From positions 1 through 38,565 of the forward strand of contig JAIEQK010000112.1 in NCBI GenBank assembly GCA_019747795.1: a stretch of 38,565 bases of DNA, in the 5' to 3' direction. Shown piece by piece: positions 4,416-12,604 of this stretch. This DNA is from Gammaproteobacteria bacterium (GTDB lineage Bacteria; Pseudomonadota; Gammaproteobacteria; Ga0077536). Position 1 is the stretch's first letter; each line of letters opens with the position of its first letter. A program made the translations under genes and the position numbers. The notes beneath the pieces are model-generated. The model searched no databases, was not told the origin of the DNA, and saw only the letters and a program-made list of their open reading frames with translations.

Positions 4416-7124
4416 TCAGCCTGCGTTCGCGGCCAGCGCCATGCCCACCGCCTGCAGCAGCGCGTGGGCCTCTATTGGTTTCTGCAAGTAGGCAAAGGCG
4501 CCGGAGTCGCGGGCTGGCGTGCCATCCAGGAATGGGCTGTAGCCGGACATGATGATGGCGGGCAGGTGCGGGCGGGCCTCGTGCAACCGGGTGACGAACT
4601 CCATGCCGCTCATGTCCGGCATGGTCTGATCGGTGATGACCAGGTCCACTTCGCGTTCACCGGCCAGGAGCTCGGTGAGCGCGCGTTGCGGTTCATGGAA
4701 GGTGTGGACACGGTAACCCTCGAGATCGAGCAGCTCCGCGACAAACAGCGCCACCGTGGGCTCATCGTCGACGACCAGGATGGTGCCACCCGCGGCCGGC
4801 GGTCGCGCTGTCGCCGGCGGAGGCTGGTATTCGCGAACGGGTTCGGCCGCCAGGGGCAGGAGGATCTCGAAGACCGAGCCCTGGCCGGGCGCGCTGTCCA
4901 GCCTCACGTGTCCGCTCAGCCGATGCGCGATGCCGTGGACCATCGACAGGCCCATGCCGGTGCCCTCGCCCAGCGCCTTGGTCGTGTAGAACGGTTCGAA
5001 GATGCGCGCCTGGATTTCGGGCGCGATGCCCGGGCCGTCATCCCGCAGGGCGATGACGACAAAATCTCCATCGAAGTCCTGCTGGCAGGACGCGCAGCGT
5101 GCCGCGTGCACTCTGCGACGTTCGAGTTCGAGGGTGAGATGGCCGGTGCCCGCCATCGCGTCCCGCGCATTGATGCAGAGATTCATGATGACCTGCTGCA
5201 GCTGGACTGGATCGGCCATCACCAGGGGCAGGTAGCTGTCCGCCCGGAGCTCGACGTTGATACTGGCGGGCAGGGTCGGGCGAAGCAGTTTGATCGACTG
5301 CGCAGCGACCTGCTCGACGGAGGTCGCGGACAGTTCGCTTTCCTCCTGGCGGCTGAAGGCGAGCAGTTGCTGCACCAGGTCCCGCGCCCGCTGACCGCCC
5401 GACTGGATCTCGCGAATATAGCCGGCGAGCCTGTCGCCCATGTCGTGGCCGAAGCGCATGAGCGCCAGATCGGCATAACCGAGGATGCCGGCCAGGATGT
5501 TGTTGAAGTCGTGCGCGACGCCGCCGGTGAGCTGACCGATGGCTTCCATCTTCTGCGCTTGCTGGAGCTGACGGCGAAGCAGTTCCGTGGCAGCTTCGCC
5601 CTCTTTGCGTGTGGTTATGTCAGCGGTGACACCGATGATGGTCGACCCCGTACGACGGGCGCGCGCCTCGAACCACCGGATGCCCTCGACGGGGTGCGAA
5701 ATCCTGAATTCAGCGCTGCGCATGTGGGACGCGGGGGAATAGACCAGCATTTCGTGCAGCGCCAGGGCCACGGCATCGCGGTCTTCGGCGTAAATCAGCG
5801 CGAGGACCTCTTCGAGACGCCATGGGCCCATGCCCGGCAGGCCGACGAGACTTGCGAACACGTCGTGGGACTGGAACATCGACGTTTCGACACTCATTTC
5901 CCAGGTCGCCATGCGCGCGACGTCCAGCGCCAGGAGCAGGCGTGAACGCGCCGCGCGGAGTTCGTCCGCGGCCATCTGCATGCTGTTCACATCGAAGACG
6001 AGGCCGCTGACCTTGCCGCCTCCCTTGCCGTCCAAACGCGTCGCATAGCGTACTTCGGTCCAATGCCAGCGGCCGTCCGCCTGTCGGACACGGTAGCGGA
6101 AGGTATTGGACGGTCCGTCACCGGGAACGCCGTTCAGCGCGTGGCTCATTGCGCGCAGGCTGTCGGGATAGGCGGAATGGCGCTGGAGATCCTCGGGGTG
6201 TACGCGAGCCGCCAGGGTTTCGAAATAGATCGGCTGCTCGCTGGGCTCGATGCCGTAGAGACGCCACAGGGAGCGCGAGCCACTGACCTCTGTGGAGTTG
6301 ATATCACGTTCGAACCAGGCCACACCGGCCTGGTCCATTGCGAGTTCGAATTTCGCTCCCCGTGCCTTGGTCGAGGTGACGTCGGAGATCAGGCCGTAGG
6401 TGCGCACCGGATCGGTGACACGCTCGACGCGGTAGCGGATCTCGATCTCGAGCGGCTGACCGTCCCGGCGCATGATCCGATAACTGGCGACATGCGTCGC
6501 GGTCAGGGCATCCTCGGCGGCCGTGACGGCCTGCACGTCTTGCCGGCGACGCTCGCGCTCCAGCGGTTCGAGGCGCTCCATGAACGTCTCGTAGTCCCAG
6601 GGACCAACCGGGTCATCGAGGTCGTACATTTGCGCGAGCACCGGCGACCCATGGACCGTCGTGCCCTCGCGCTCGTACCAGGCGATGCGCGCATGGTCGA
6701 GGGCATCGAAGATGCGCTCCTCGCGCTGACGCAGCTTGCGCGAGGTGTGCTCGAAGTCGTCGACCTCGGTCAGCGTGCCGACGATCCGGCCCGGCCGACC
6801 GTCAGCGTCGAAATCGTGCGCCTGGGCGCGGGCCAGAATCCAGGTTTCATCCCGCGGCGTCGAGCGGGCGATGCGCAGCGTGCATTCGCATCGCGGTTCG
6901 CCTCCCTGGCGCAGCGATTCGCCGAGTGCCATGACCTTTGCGCGGTCGTCGGGATGCACGTGCGCCCACCAGGTCGCGTCGTCCATGAACTCCGGGCCAT
7001 TCGACAAGCCCAGCAGCGCACGACCGGCGTCGGTCGATCGCCAGCCGCGGCTGACGTCCCACTCGAACACGAAATGACCGAGCGCTTCCAGGTCCCGGGA
7101 GGCAAGTTCGATGTTGAAGGGCAT
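4416..7124 (-). CDS. Cytoplasmic hybrid sensor histidine kinase, 4 PAS + REC
   Basis: The 902-aa product has no signal or membrane segment. Four PAS-like domains occupy about residues 10-125, 135-255, 258-383 and 395-508. They are followed by a HisKA domain with the phospho-acceptor His538 in GGVAHDFNNILAGILGYADL. The HATPase has its N-box (QVIMNLCINARDAM), G1 (DDGPGIA), F-box (FEPFYTT) and G2 (GTGMGLSMVHG). A C-terminal receiver domain has acidic pocket VVDDEP, phospho-Asp832 in ITDQTMPD and Lys882. Family members pass phosphate from His to the fused Asp and often onward to a separate regulator, but none is adjacent. Cys677 and Cys680 lie within the ATPase domain. The ATG at 7124 with GGAAGA upstream is preferred over TTG at 7151. 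The sensed signal is unknown. Confidence 0.93.
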   Translation of the reverse strand: MPFNIELASRDLEALGHFVFEWDVSRGWRSTDAGRALLGLSNGPEFMDDATWWAHVHPDDRAKVMALGESLRQGGEPRCECTLRIARSTPRDETWILARAQAHDFDADGRPGRIVGTLTEVDDFEHTSRKLRQREERIFDALDHARIAWYEREGTTVHGSPVLAQMYDLDDPVGPWDYETFMERLEPLERERRRQDVQAVTAAEDALTATHVASYRIMRRDGQPLEIEIRYRVERVTDPVRTYGLISDVTSTKARGAKFELAMDQAGVAWFERDINSTEVSGSRSLWRLYGIEPSEQPIYFETLAARVHPEDLQRHSAYPDSLRAMSHALNGVPGDGPSNTFRYRVRQADGRWHWTEVRYATRLDGKGGGKVSGLVFDVNSMQMAADELRAARSRLLLALDVARMATWEMSVETSMFQSHDVFASLVGLPGMGPWRLEEVLALIYAEDRDAVALALHEMLVYSPASHMRSAEFRISHPVEGIRWFEARARRTGSTIIGVTADITTRKEGEAATELLRRQLQQAQKMEAIGQLTGGVAHDFNNILAGILGYADLALMRFGHDMGDRLAGYIREIQSGGQRARDLVQQLLAFSRQEESELSATSVEQVAAQSIKLLRPTLPASINVELRADSYLPLVMADPVQLQQVIMNLCINARDAMAGTGHLTLELERRRVHAARCASCQQDFDGDFVVIALRDDGPGIAPEIQARIFEPFYTTKALGEGTGMGLSMVHGIAHRLSGHVRLDSAPGQGSVFEILLPLAAEPVREYQPPPATARPPAAGGTILVVDDEPTVALFVAELLDLEGYRVHTFHEPQRALTELLAGEREVDLVITDQTMPDMSGMEFVTRLHEARPHLPAIIMSGYSPFLDGTPARDSGAFAYLQKPIEAHALLQAVGMALAANAG

Positions 7125-7369
7125 GACTCGGTCTTCCGGGCAACGCGTCAATGTATCGTCGATGCCCGACTGGACTTAACCCCATTCCCTCGAGCCTGAG
7201 CCGCGACTCTACTATGTATCCAAGGCGTTGCAGAGGACCGCGCGCTCCAATTCGCGCGCGCAGCCGGGCTGCGGCGTCCGGGTTTTCGTCGTTTACAGCG
7301 TTGCCATCGAATCCCCGCCACCGGCCGCTGCGTGCCGTGCCGTGACGGGCGAAGCGGGGCGCCTTCGGA

Positions 7370-7948
7370 TCAGAACCCCCCCACCTGTACCAACGCCGCT
7401 GCCAGCTGCGGTCGCATCTGCCAGCGCGTGTCGGCGCCGAGGCTCTGCTCGCGATCCGGCACGGCCAGCATGGACAGCCACATCGGCGAGCCCTGCACGC
7501 GATCGAAGGGCTGGAACAGCATGGCTTCGGCGAGCATGCGTCCGAGCAGCGAGTACTGGGTGCGCGCGCTGGCCCAGGAACGGCAGCCGGACACTTCGGC
7601 CAGGGCTTCGCCCGAGAGGGTGCAGGCCGGCGCCTTGCGATGGGCGGTCAGCATCAGCCGGTTCTTGGCGCCCACGGATTTCGCATGCCAGGCGAGCGCG
7701 CGACCGTAGGCCTGCTGATCGGGATAGGGCACGGCATCGCGTTCGACTTCGAGCGTGATCGAGGCATCGACGCGCGCGCACAGCAGTTCCAGCACGCTGT
7801 CCTCCGAGGTCCCCGTGAGCGAGGCGATTTCGCGGCCATCGCTCCAGGCCTTGCCGAGCGCGCCGCTGACCGTTCGGCAGACGATCAGGGATGCGCCGCG
7901 ATAGGCCTCGCGCCGACGCTCGTACTTGGTGGCTTCTGGTTTCTTCAT
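7370..7948 (-). CDS. Conserved-looking hypothetical protein, 192 aa
   Basis: I do not recognise the family. The start is supported by AGGAG seven bases upstream of ATG. The product is a soluble protein beginning with a basic segment (MKKPEATKYERRREAY) and ending in LAEAMLFQPFDRVQGSPMWL plus a basic tail. There is no signal peptide or membrane segment. A degraded copy with a very similar C-terminus lies at 3615-3894, so the gene has been duplicated and one copy lost. The histidine kinase gene lies between the two. The upstream gene at 7988-8365 ends 39 bp before the start on the same strand, so they probably form one transcript. The preserved C-terminal block in the dead copy is the best handle for a homology search. 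Confidence 0.75.
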   Translation of the reverse strand: MKKPEATKYERRREAYRGASLIVCRTVSGALGKAWSDGREIASLTGTSEDSVLELLCARVDASITLEVERDAVPYPDQQAYGRALAWHAKSVGAKNRLMLTAHRKAPACTLSGEALAEVSGCRSWASARTQYSLLGRMLAEAMLFQPFDRVQGSPMWLSMLAVPDREQSLGADTRWQMRPQLAAALVQVGGF

Positions 7949-7987
7949 GACACGGCTCCTGTTGAACGTCGACGGGGGGAACGGCGC

Positions 7988-8365
7988 CTAGCGTGAGCGC
8001 GCCGCGAGTACGGCCTTGCCCACGGAGACGCGGGCGGTGTTGGTGAGAATGGTCTCGCTGCGCAGCAGCGGCGCGATCACGTCGTGCTCGAGCGCGCTGA
8101 CCGACACGTCGCGCGCCATTGCACGGGCGATGCTGCGGCCGAGTTCCGTTTCCGCGCTCGCGAGCGCGTGGCGTAGCCGATCGTCATGGGCGGTGGGGTC
8201 GACCTGGGGCGCGGCGCCCGGCCAGTCGACCATCTCGACGTTGTTGGCCAGTCGCACCACCGTCCGCAGCGCAGCGCGCAGGCCGTCCAGCGCCTGGGCG
8301 TGACCCGCCCGGGCAGCGGCGGGCTGCCACCAGTCTCGCAACCAGTGCGGTCGCGGGAATCTCAT
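7988..8365 (-). CDS. Hypothetical protein, 125 aa
   Basis: I do not recognise the family. The ATG at 8365 overlaps the TGA of a possible 14-codon reading frame (ATGA), which would couple its translation to that frame. The product begins MRFPRPHWLRDWWQPAAARA and continues with a predicted mostly helical, alanine-rich domain (ALDGLRAALRTVVRLANNVE, DDRLRHALASAETELGRSIA). There is no signal peptide. A longer frame starting further upstream lacks a ribosome-binding site. It is followed 39 bp later by the 192-aa gene, and the two probably work together. Confidence 0.65.
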   Translation of the reverse strand: MRFPRPHWLRDWWQPAAARAGHAQALDGLRAALRTVVRLANNVEMVDWPGAAPQVDPTAHDDRLRHALASAETELGRSIARAMARDVSVSALEHDVIAPLLRSETILTNTARVSVGKAVLAARSR

Positions 8366-8406
8366 GCCGCGGCGCGGGCGGTGGGCGGGATGACGAAGCG
8401 CGGCAT
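8362..8406 (-). CDS. Possible 14-aa peptide overlapping the next start
   Basis: A short frame MPRFVIPPTARAAA has a good ribosome-binding site (GGAGG five bases before ATG). Its TGA shares bases with the ATG of the 125-aa gene. The downstream gene has no independent ribosome-binding site of similar quality, so translation probably enters here and re-initiates. It may be a leader peptide whose only role is coupling. A sequencing frameshift fusing it to the next gene is the main alternative. Confidence 0.5.
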   Translation of the reverse strand: MPRFVIPPTARAAA

Positions 8407-8830
8407 CGTGGCCTCCAATGGGCAATGGGGCGCGGCGTGCCGCGCGTGCGTCCTGGATGACGCCTGGCTGTTGGGCTCTCGAACCGGCGACGGCCGACGA
8501 TCGACGCGGTCGGCGTGGCGCTCGGTGTCACGGCGCGATGGGCTGTGAAACCCCGGGCTGGTCGCGCGTGGCAGCGCGGCGCGGAGACGAGGGTGATGGA
8601 TGGGCGCGCGAGGCAGGCGGTCGAGACACGCGGCGATCGGGCGATGCCGACTCCCGGCACCCTCGCACGATACCACGCCCGGCGTATGTCGCGTGGAAGT
8701 CGTTGCTCGGCGTAGGTCCTGCGTTCGACCGCGGGTCCGCGCGCGGGACATGCTTTCGACCTGGACCGGGTATACGCTTCCGCGATGCACGGCCGCCGCC
8801 TGGGGCCGCGGGGTGTCGAGGGGAGGAAAC
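8407..8830. other. Divergent intergenic region
   Basis: This separates the minus-strand hypothetical genes from the plus-strand propeller gene. I find no protein with start signals, no clear repeat and no strong palindrome. TATACG at 8771-8776 could be a -10 box for the plus-strand gene, but no -35 box at proper spacing is visible. Several overlapping open frames are GC-driven. Confidence 0.4.
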
Positions 8831-10951
8831 ATGCGCAAAAACGATGGGGGCCGCGCGCGGCATCGCGCCGCGCTGGCCGGCGCGCTGCTGTGTGGCGCGG
8901 GCAGTGCGATGGCGGCCGATTTCATCAGCGGCTCGGTGCGTAACGCCGCCCACGCGCCGGAAGCCGGGGTGTGGGTCATCGCCGAGACCGCCGACCTGCC
9001 CACGCCCTACCGCAAGATCGTCGTCACCGACGACGCTGGCCGCTTCGTGCTGCCGGAACTGCCCGCGGCGAAGTACAAGGTCTGGGTACGCGGCTACGGG
9101 CTCGCAGACTCGACGCCGGTCGAGGCCGAGCCCGGGGCGGACGTCGCACTTACCGCCACAATCGCGAGCGATCCCCTCGAGGCAGCGCTGGTCTACCCCG
9201 CCAACGCCTGGTTCTCGCTCTTCACACCGCCGCCGGCCGCCGCCTTCGGCGGCAAGGCCGAGAGCAGCGCGGCGGCCGGGCTCTTCGCCGCGCCGGGCGC
9301 GGGCGCCGGGGACGATCCCTTCAAGACCCCCGCCGCGTGGTTCGCGCAGATGAAGCTGAACTGCGTGCTGTGCCACCAGGTCGGCAGCGCGCCGACGCGG
9401 CTCGGCGAGGCGAGCGCCTTCGACCACGGCTTCCTGAAGGCCGGCGGCATGAACTACTTCGCCGAGGTCATGGGGCGCAAGCGGCTGACCGGCGCGCTCG
9501 CCGAGTGGGGCAAGCTTATCGGCGAGGGCGCGGTGCCGCCGGCGCCGCCGCGGCCGATGGGCGTGGAGCGCAACATCGTCATCAGGCAGTGGGCCTGGGG
9601 CGATCGCTACACCTACGCCCACGATGAGGTCGCGACCGACAAGCGCGATCCGCGCGTGAACGCCGGCGGCCCGGTGTACGGCGTCGATCTCGCCAACGAC
9701 TACCTGTTGGTGGTCGATCCGCGCACCCACACCGCCGATCGCATCAAGGTGCCGACCCGCAACGGCTTCGCCACACCCTGGGCCGAGCAGACCTACAAGC
9801 CGCTCGGCGGCGGCGCGGAGCGGCCTTTCGGCTTCGGCTCGATGGGCGATCCCTGGCCCGGCGGCCAGTCCAGCGCGCCCGGCGCCTACAAGAACCCGGC
9901 GAACCCGCACAACCCGATGATGGATGCCCAAGGGCGCGTGTGGCTCACCACCCAGATCCGCCGCCAGTGGGCGGAGGACACGCCGGCCTGGTGCAAGCAG
10001 GACGCGGTGATCATCGAGAAGTCTCACCATCGCCAGCTCGGCTACTACGAACCGAAGGCGAAGCGCTGGCAGCTGCTCGACACCTGCTACGGCACGCATC
10101 ACCTGCAGTTCGACGCCGACGGCGTGCTGTGGACCAGCGGCGACGACTTCGTGATCGGCGGCTTCGACCCGCGCAAGTTCGACCCGGCGAAGCCGGAGAG
10201 TGAAGGCGCCGCACAGCGCCACTCCGAGGTGCGCATCGACAGCGACGGCGACGGCAAGGCGGACCAGTCCATCGTCGGCTTCCATTACGGCGTGATCCCG
10301 AACCCGAAGGATCGCTCGGTGTGGAGCGCGGTGCCGCCCGGCATCTCGAGCGCGCCCGGCACGCCGGGCTGGCTGTTGCGTTACGACCCCGCGACCGACC
10401 GCCACGAAGCGTTCTCGCCGCCCGCGCCCGGCACGGGACCGCGCGGCGTGGACGTCGATACGCAGGGACGCGTGTGGACCGCGCTCGCCGGCAGCGGCCA
10501 GCTCGCGATGTTCGACCGCGCGAAGTGCAAGCAGACCTGGGGCACGGGCGCGCAATGCCCGGAAGGCTGGACCACCTGGGAGGTGCCGGGACCGCGGGTC
10601 GCGGTGTTGGCGGATGCCGGCCCGGTGGCGAGCGCCGACATGTTCTATTACCTGTGGGTGGACCAGTTCGATACGCTGGGTCTCGGGCCGGACACGGTGA
10701 TCGTGAACGGCACCAACTCCGATGCGCTGATCGCCTTCCAGCCGGCGACCGAGCGCTTCGTCACGCTGCGCGTGCCCTACCCGTTGAACACCTACACGCG
10801 TGGCCTCGATGGCCGCATCGACGACGAGAAGCTTGGGTGGAAGGGCCGCGGCCTGTGGTACACCAACGGCCTCGATCCCATGATCCACTCCGAAGTGCAG
10901 CAGTCCTACGTGGCGAAGATGCAGCTTCGGCCCGACCCGCTCGCCCATTGA
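8831..10951 (+). CDS. Exported heme-motif protein with beta-propeller
   Basis: The 706-aa product has a signal peptide (cleavage likely after AMA, residue 28). A carboxypeptidase-regulatory/transthyretin-like domain follows at about 31-112 (SGSVRNAAHAPEAGVWVIAE, TDDAGRFVLPELPAAKYKVW). A single cytochrome c-type CVLCH motif lies at residues 178-182, in a region with the conserved-looking NPANPHNPMMD segment. The rest is a propeller with Vgb/NHL-like blades (DAQGRVWLTT, DADGVLWTSG, DTQGRVWTAL). This points to a periplasmic c-heme protein that binds or oxidises an organic ligand, but the substrate is unknown and no distal heme ligand can be named. GGGAGGAAAC precedes the start. It overlaps the next frame and is likely co-translated with the epoxide hydrolase gene. 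Confidence 0.82.
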   Translation: MRKNDGGRARHRAALAGALLCGAGSAMAADFISGSVRNAAHAPEAGVWVIAETADLPTPYRKIVVTDDAGRFVLPELPAAKYKVWVRGYGLADSTPVEAEPGADVALTATIASDPLEAALVYPANAWFSLFTPPPAAAFGGKAESSAAAGLFAAPGAGAGDDPFKTPAAWFAQMKLNCVLCHQVGSAPTRLGEASAFDHGFLKAGGMNYFAEVMGRKRLTGALAEWGKLIGEGAVPPAPPRPMGVERNIVIRQWAWGDRYTYAHDEVATDKRDPRVNAGGPVYGVDLANDYLLVVDPRTHTADRIKVPTRNGFATPWAEQTYKPLGGGAERPFGFGSMGDPWPGGQSSAPGAYKNPANPHNPMMDAQGRVWLTTQIRRQWAEDTPAWCKQDAVIIEKSHHRQLGYYEPKAKRWQLLDTCYGTHHLQFDADGVLWTSGDDFVIGGFDPRKFDPAKPESEGAAQRHSEVRIDSDGDGKADQSIVGFHYGVIPNPKDRSVWSAVPPGISSAPGTPGWLLRYDPATDRHEAFSPPAPGTGPRGVDVDTQGRVWTALAGSGQLAMFDRAKCKQTWGTGAQCPEGWTTWEVPGPRVAVLADAGPVASADMFYYLWVDQFDTLGLGPDTVIVNGTNSDALIAFQPATERFVTLRVPYPLNTYTRGLDGRIDDEKLGWKGRGLWYTNGLDPMIHSEVQQSYVAKMQLRPDPLAH

Positions 10952-10965
10952 TGAGGAGCCCTGCC

Positions 10966-11925
10966 ATGCAGCCGCGCGCGATGAGAACGGTGGAGACCAA
11001 CGGCGTGCGCCTGCGCTGCGTGGTCGAAGGTGAAGGCCCGCTGGTCATCCTGCTGCACGGCTTTCCGCAGTGCTGGTACCTGTGGCGTCACCAGATCGAC
11101 CCCATCGTCGCCGCCGGTTACCAGGTCGCCGTGCCCGATCAGCGCGGCTACGGCGAGAGCGACAGTCCGCCGAACATCGAAGACTTCAACATCCGTGCGC
11201 TGTGTGGCGATGTCGCGGGGCTCGCGCGCGCGCTCGGCCACGAGCGCTTCATCGTGGTCGGCCACGACTGGGGCTGCATCGTCGCGTGGAACACCGCGCT
11301 CCTGCATGAGGATACCTGCCGTGCCGTGATGGGACTCTCGGTGCCCGGCTGGCGTTTCGGCGTGGAGGCGCTGAACCCGCCCGGCATGGACGACCGCTTC
11401 TGGTACATGCGCCACTTCCAGACGCCAGGTCTCGCCGAGCGCGAGATGGAAGCCGATCTCCGCACCAACCTGCTCAGGCTCTACTACAGCGCCTCGGCCG
11501 ACGCGCCGCGCGGCGCGTTTCTCGCGCAACTGGGTTTCCCCAAGGGCACGCCGATGCCCGACGTCCTGCCGCCCGCGCCCACGCTGCCGCTCGCCTGGAT
11601 GAGCGAGGCGGACATGGACTACTACGTGCAGGAATACACCGCGAGCGGCCTGCGCGGCCCGATCAACTGGTACCGCAACATTCCGACCAACAGTGCGCTG
11701 ACACCGGAGCTCGAACGCAAGCCGGTGTCCCAGCCCGCGGCCTTCGTCGCCGGCAGCGTGGACCCGGTGCTCGAGTTCTCACCCGGCTGGCGCGAGAAGC
11801 TCGAGCAGCGCGTGACGGACCTGCGCTTCGTCGAACTCATCGAGGGCGCGGGCCACTGGCTGCAGGTCGAACAGCCGGAAGCGACGACCGCGCAGATCCT
11901 GCGGTTCCTGGGCGAGGTGCGTTAG
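10966..11925 (+). CDS. Epoxide hydrolase-like alpha/beta-hydrolase
   Basis: This 319-aa soluble protein has the epoxide hydrolase signature. The oxyanion motif HGFP is at 31-34, nucleophile Asp101 in GHDWG, acid Asp266 in GSVDPV and base His297 in GAGHW. A cap tyrosine candidate is Tyr236 (NWYRN), which in this family activates the epoxide ring. The expected reaction is epoxide plus water to vicinal diol. ATG at 10966 is chosen because GAGGAG lies eight bases upstream. An in-frame ATG at 10951 overlaps the TGA of the previous gene. The tight junction indicates an operon with the heme/propeller protein, which could produce or sense its substrate. Confidence 0.9.
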   Translation: MQPRAMRTVETNGVRLRCVVEGEGPLVILLHGFPQCWYLWRHQIDPIVAAGYQVAVPDQRGYGESDSPPNIEDFNIRALCGDVAGLARALGHERFIVVGHDWGCIVAWNTALLHEDTCRAVMGLSVPGWRFGVEALNPPGMDDRFWYMRHFQTPGLAEREMEADLRTNLLRLYYSASADAPRGAFLAQLGFPKGTPMPDVLPPAPTLPLAWMSEADMDYYVQEYTASGLRGPINWYRNIPTNSALTPELERKPVSQPAAFVAGSVDPVLEFSPGWREKLEQRVTDLRFVELIEGAGHWLQVEQPEATTAQILRFLGEVR

Positions 11926-11937
11926 CATCCGTGCCTG

Positions 11938-12024
11938 GCGGGTTGAAACCCCGGCCTGCACAGAGATTTCGGGTCGCAACCCGAACGACGGGCTCATCCC
12001 CTGTAGGGCCGATTTCAATCGGCC
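11938..12024. repeat. Run of small hairpins ending in a REP-like unit
   Basis: Three short palindromes lie in a row: GGGTTGAAACCC, TTCGGGT-CGCA-ACCCGAA, and TGTAGG followed by GGCCGATT-TC-AATCGGCC (12007-12024). The last has the same design as the REP-like units at 37225-37324: TGTAGG, an 8-bp stem and a 2-nt loop. It lies between the epoxide hydrolase and SET genes. Confidence 0.6.
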
Positions 12025-12165
12025 ATGCACGGCGCTCGAACGTGCAGCCGAGACCGACACGACCCACCGCCATCTACGAGCGCGACAGTACCAGGAGACA
12101 AGATCTGCCATTCGCGCGCGGCACGGCCTGCCCAGTGCGCCGCACAGTCAACATGGAGTCGCGCC

Positions 12166-12543
12166 ATGCTGCTCGTTCCCACCTTGCTTGTACCCAGCGT
12201 CCGCCATGGGCTCGGCCTGTTCGCGCGCGCGCCCATCGCGCGCGGCACGCCGATCTGGCGCTTCACGCCGCACTTCGATCTAGATCTGCCGGTTGCGCTG
12301 CTCGATGCCCAGCCCGCGCTCGCACAGCAGGCGCTGCGCCATTACGGCTACATCGACGCGCGCCTCGGCCGCTTCATCCTGTGCGCGGACGACTACCGCT
12401 TCGTGAATCACGACGCGACGCCCAACATCGAGTCCGACTTCACGGTGGACGAGCATGGCGTGGACCGCGCGGCGCGGGACATCGCCGCCGGCGAGGAACT
12501 GACGGTCGACTATCTCTCGGTGGAAGGTGCGCGGCCCGCCTGA
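12166..12543 (+). CDS. Small stand-alone SET-domain protein
   Basis: The 125-aa product is almost only a SET core: VRHGLGLFARAPIARGTPIW at the start, the RFVNHDATPNIES motif (family NHxxxPN) in the middle, and a final ARDIAAGEELTVDYLS, matching the I..GEELTxDY signature. SET proteins transfer methyl groups from S-adenosylmethionine to lysines. Bacterial single-domain members are common but their substrates are mostly unknown. The start at 12166 follows GGAG by eight bases. The longer open frame upstream has no such support. It precedes the M20 hydrolase by 61 bp and could be co-transcribed. Confidence 0.88.
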   Translation: MLLVPTLLVPSVRHGLGLFARAPIARGTPIWRFTPHFDLDLPVALLDAQPALAQQALRHYGYIDARLGRFILCADDYRFVNHDATPNIESDFTVDEHGVDRAARDIAAGEELTVDYLSVEGARPA

Positions 12544-12604
12544 ATTTCCGCGTGAAATAATCCGCGGCGACGCCATCCATTCACTCGACGTGAGGAGACT
12601 CGCC

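Noticed and set aside
8754-8776. Promoter TTCGAC...TATACG before the propeller gene
   Set aside because: The spacing of about 10 bp is too short for a sigma-70 promoter, so only the -10-like box is mentioned.
8528-10948. Minus-strand open frame of 806 codons
   Set aside because: It is the antisense of the heme/propeller gene, with Arg/Ala/Val/His-rich low-complexity product and no domain.
10321-11925. Open frame of 534 codons covering the epoxide hydrolase gene
   Set aside because: Only the part from 10966 is a gene; the upstream part lies out of frame over the propeller gene and is a GC-driven shadow.
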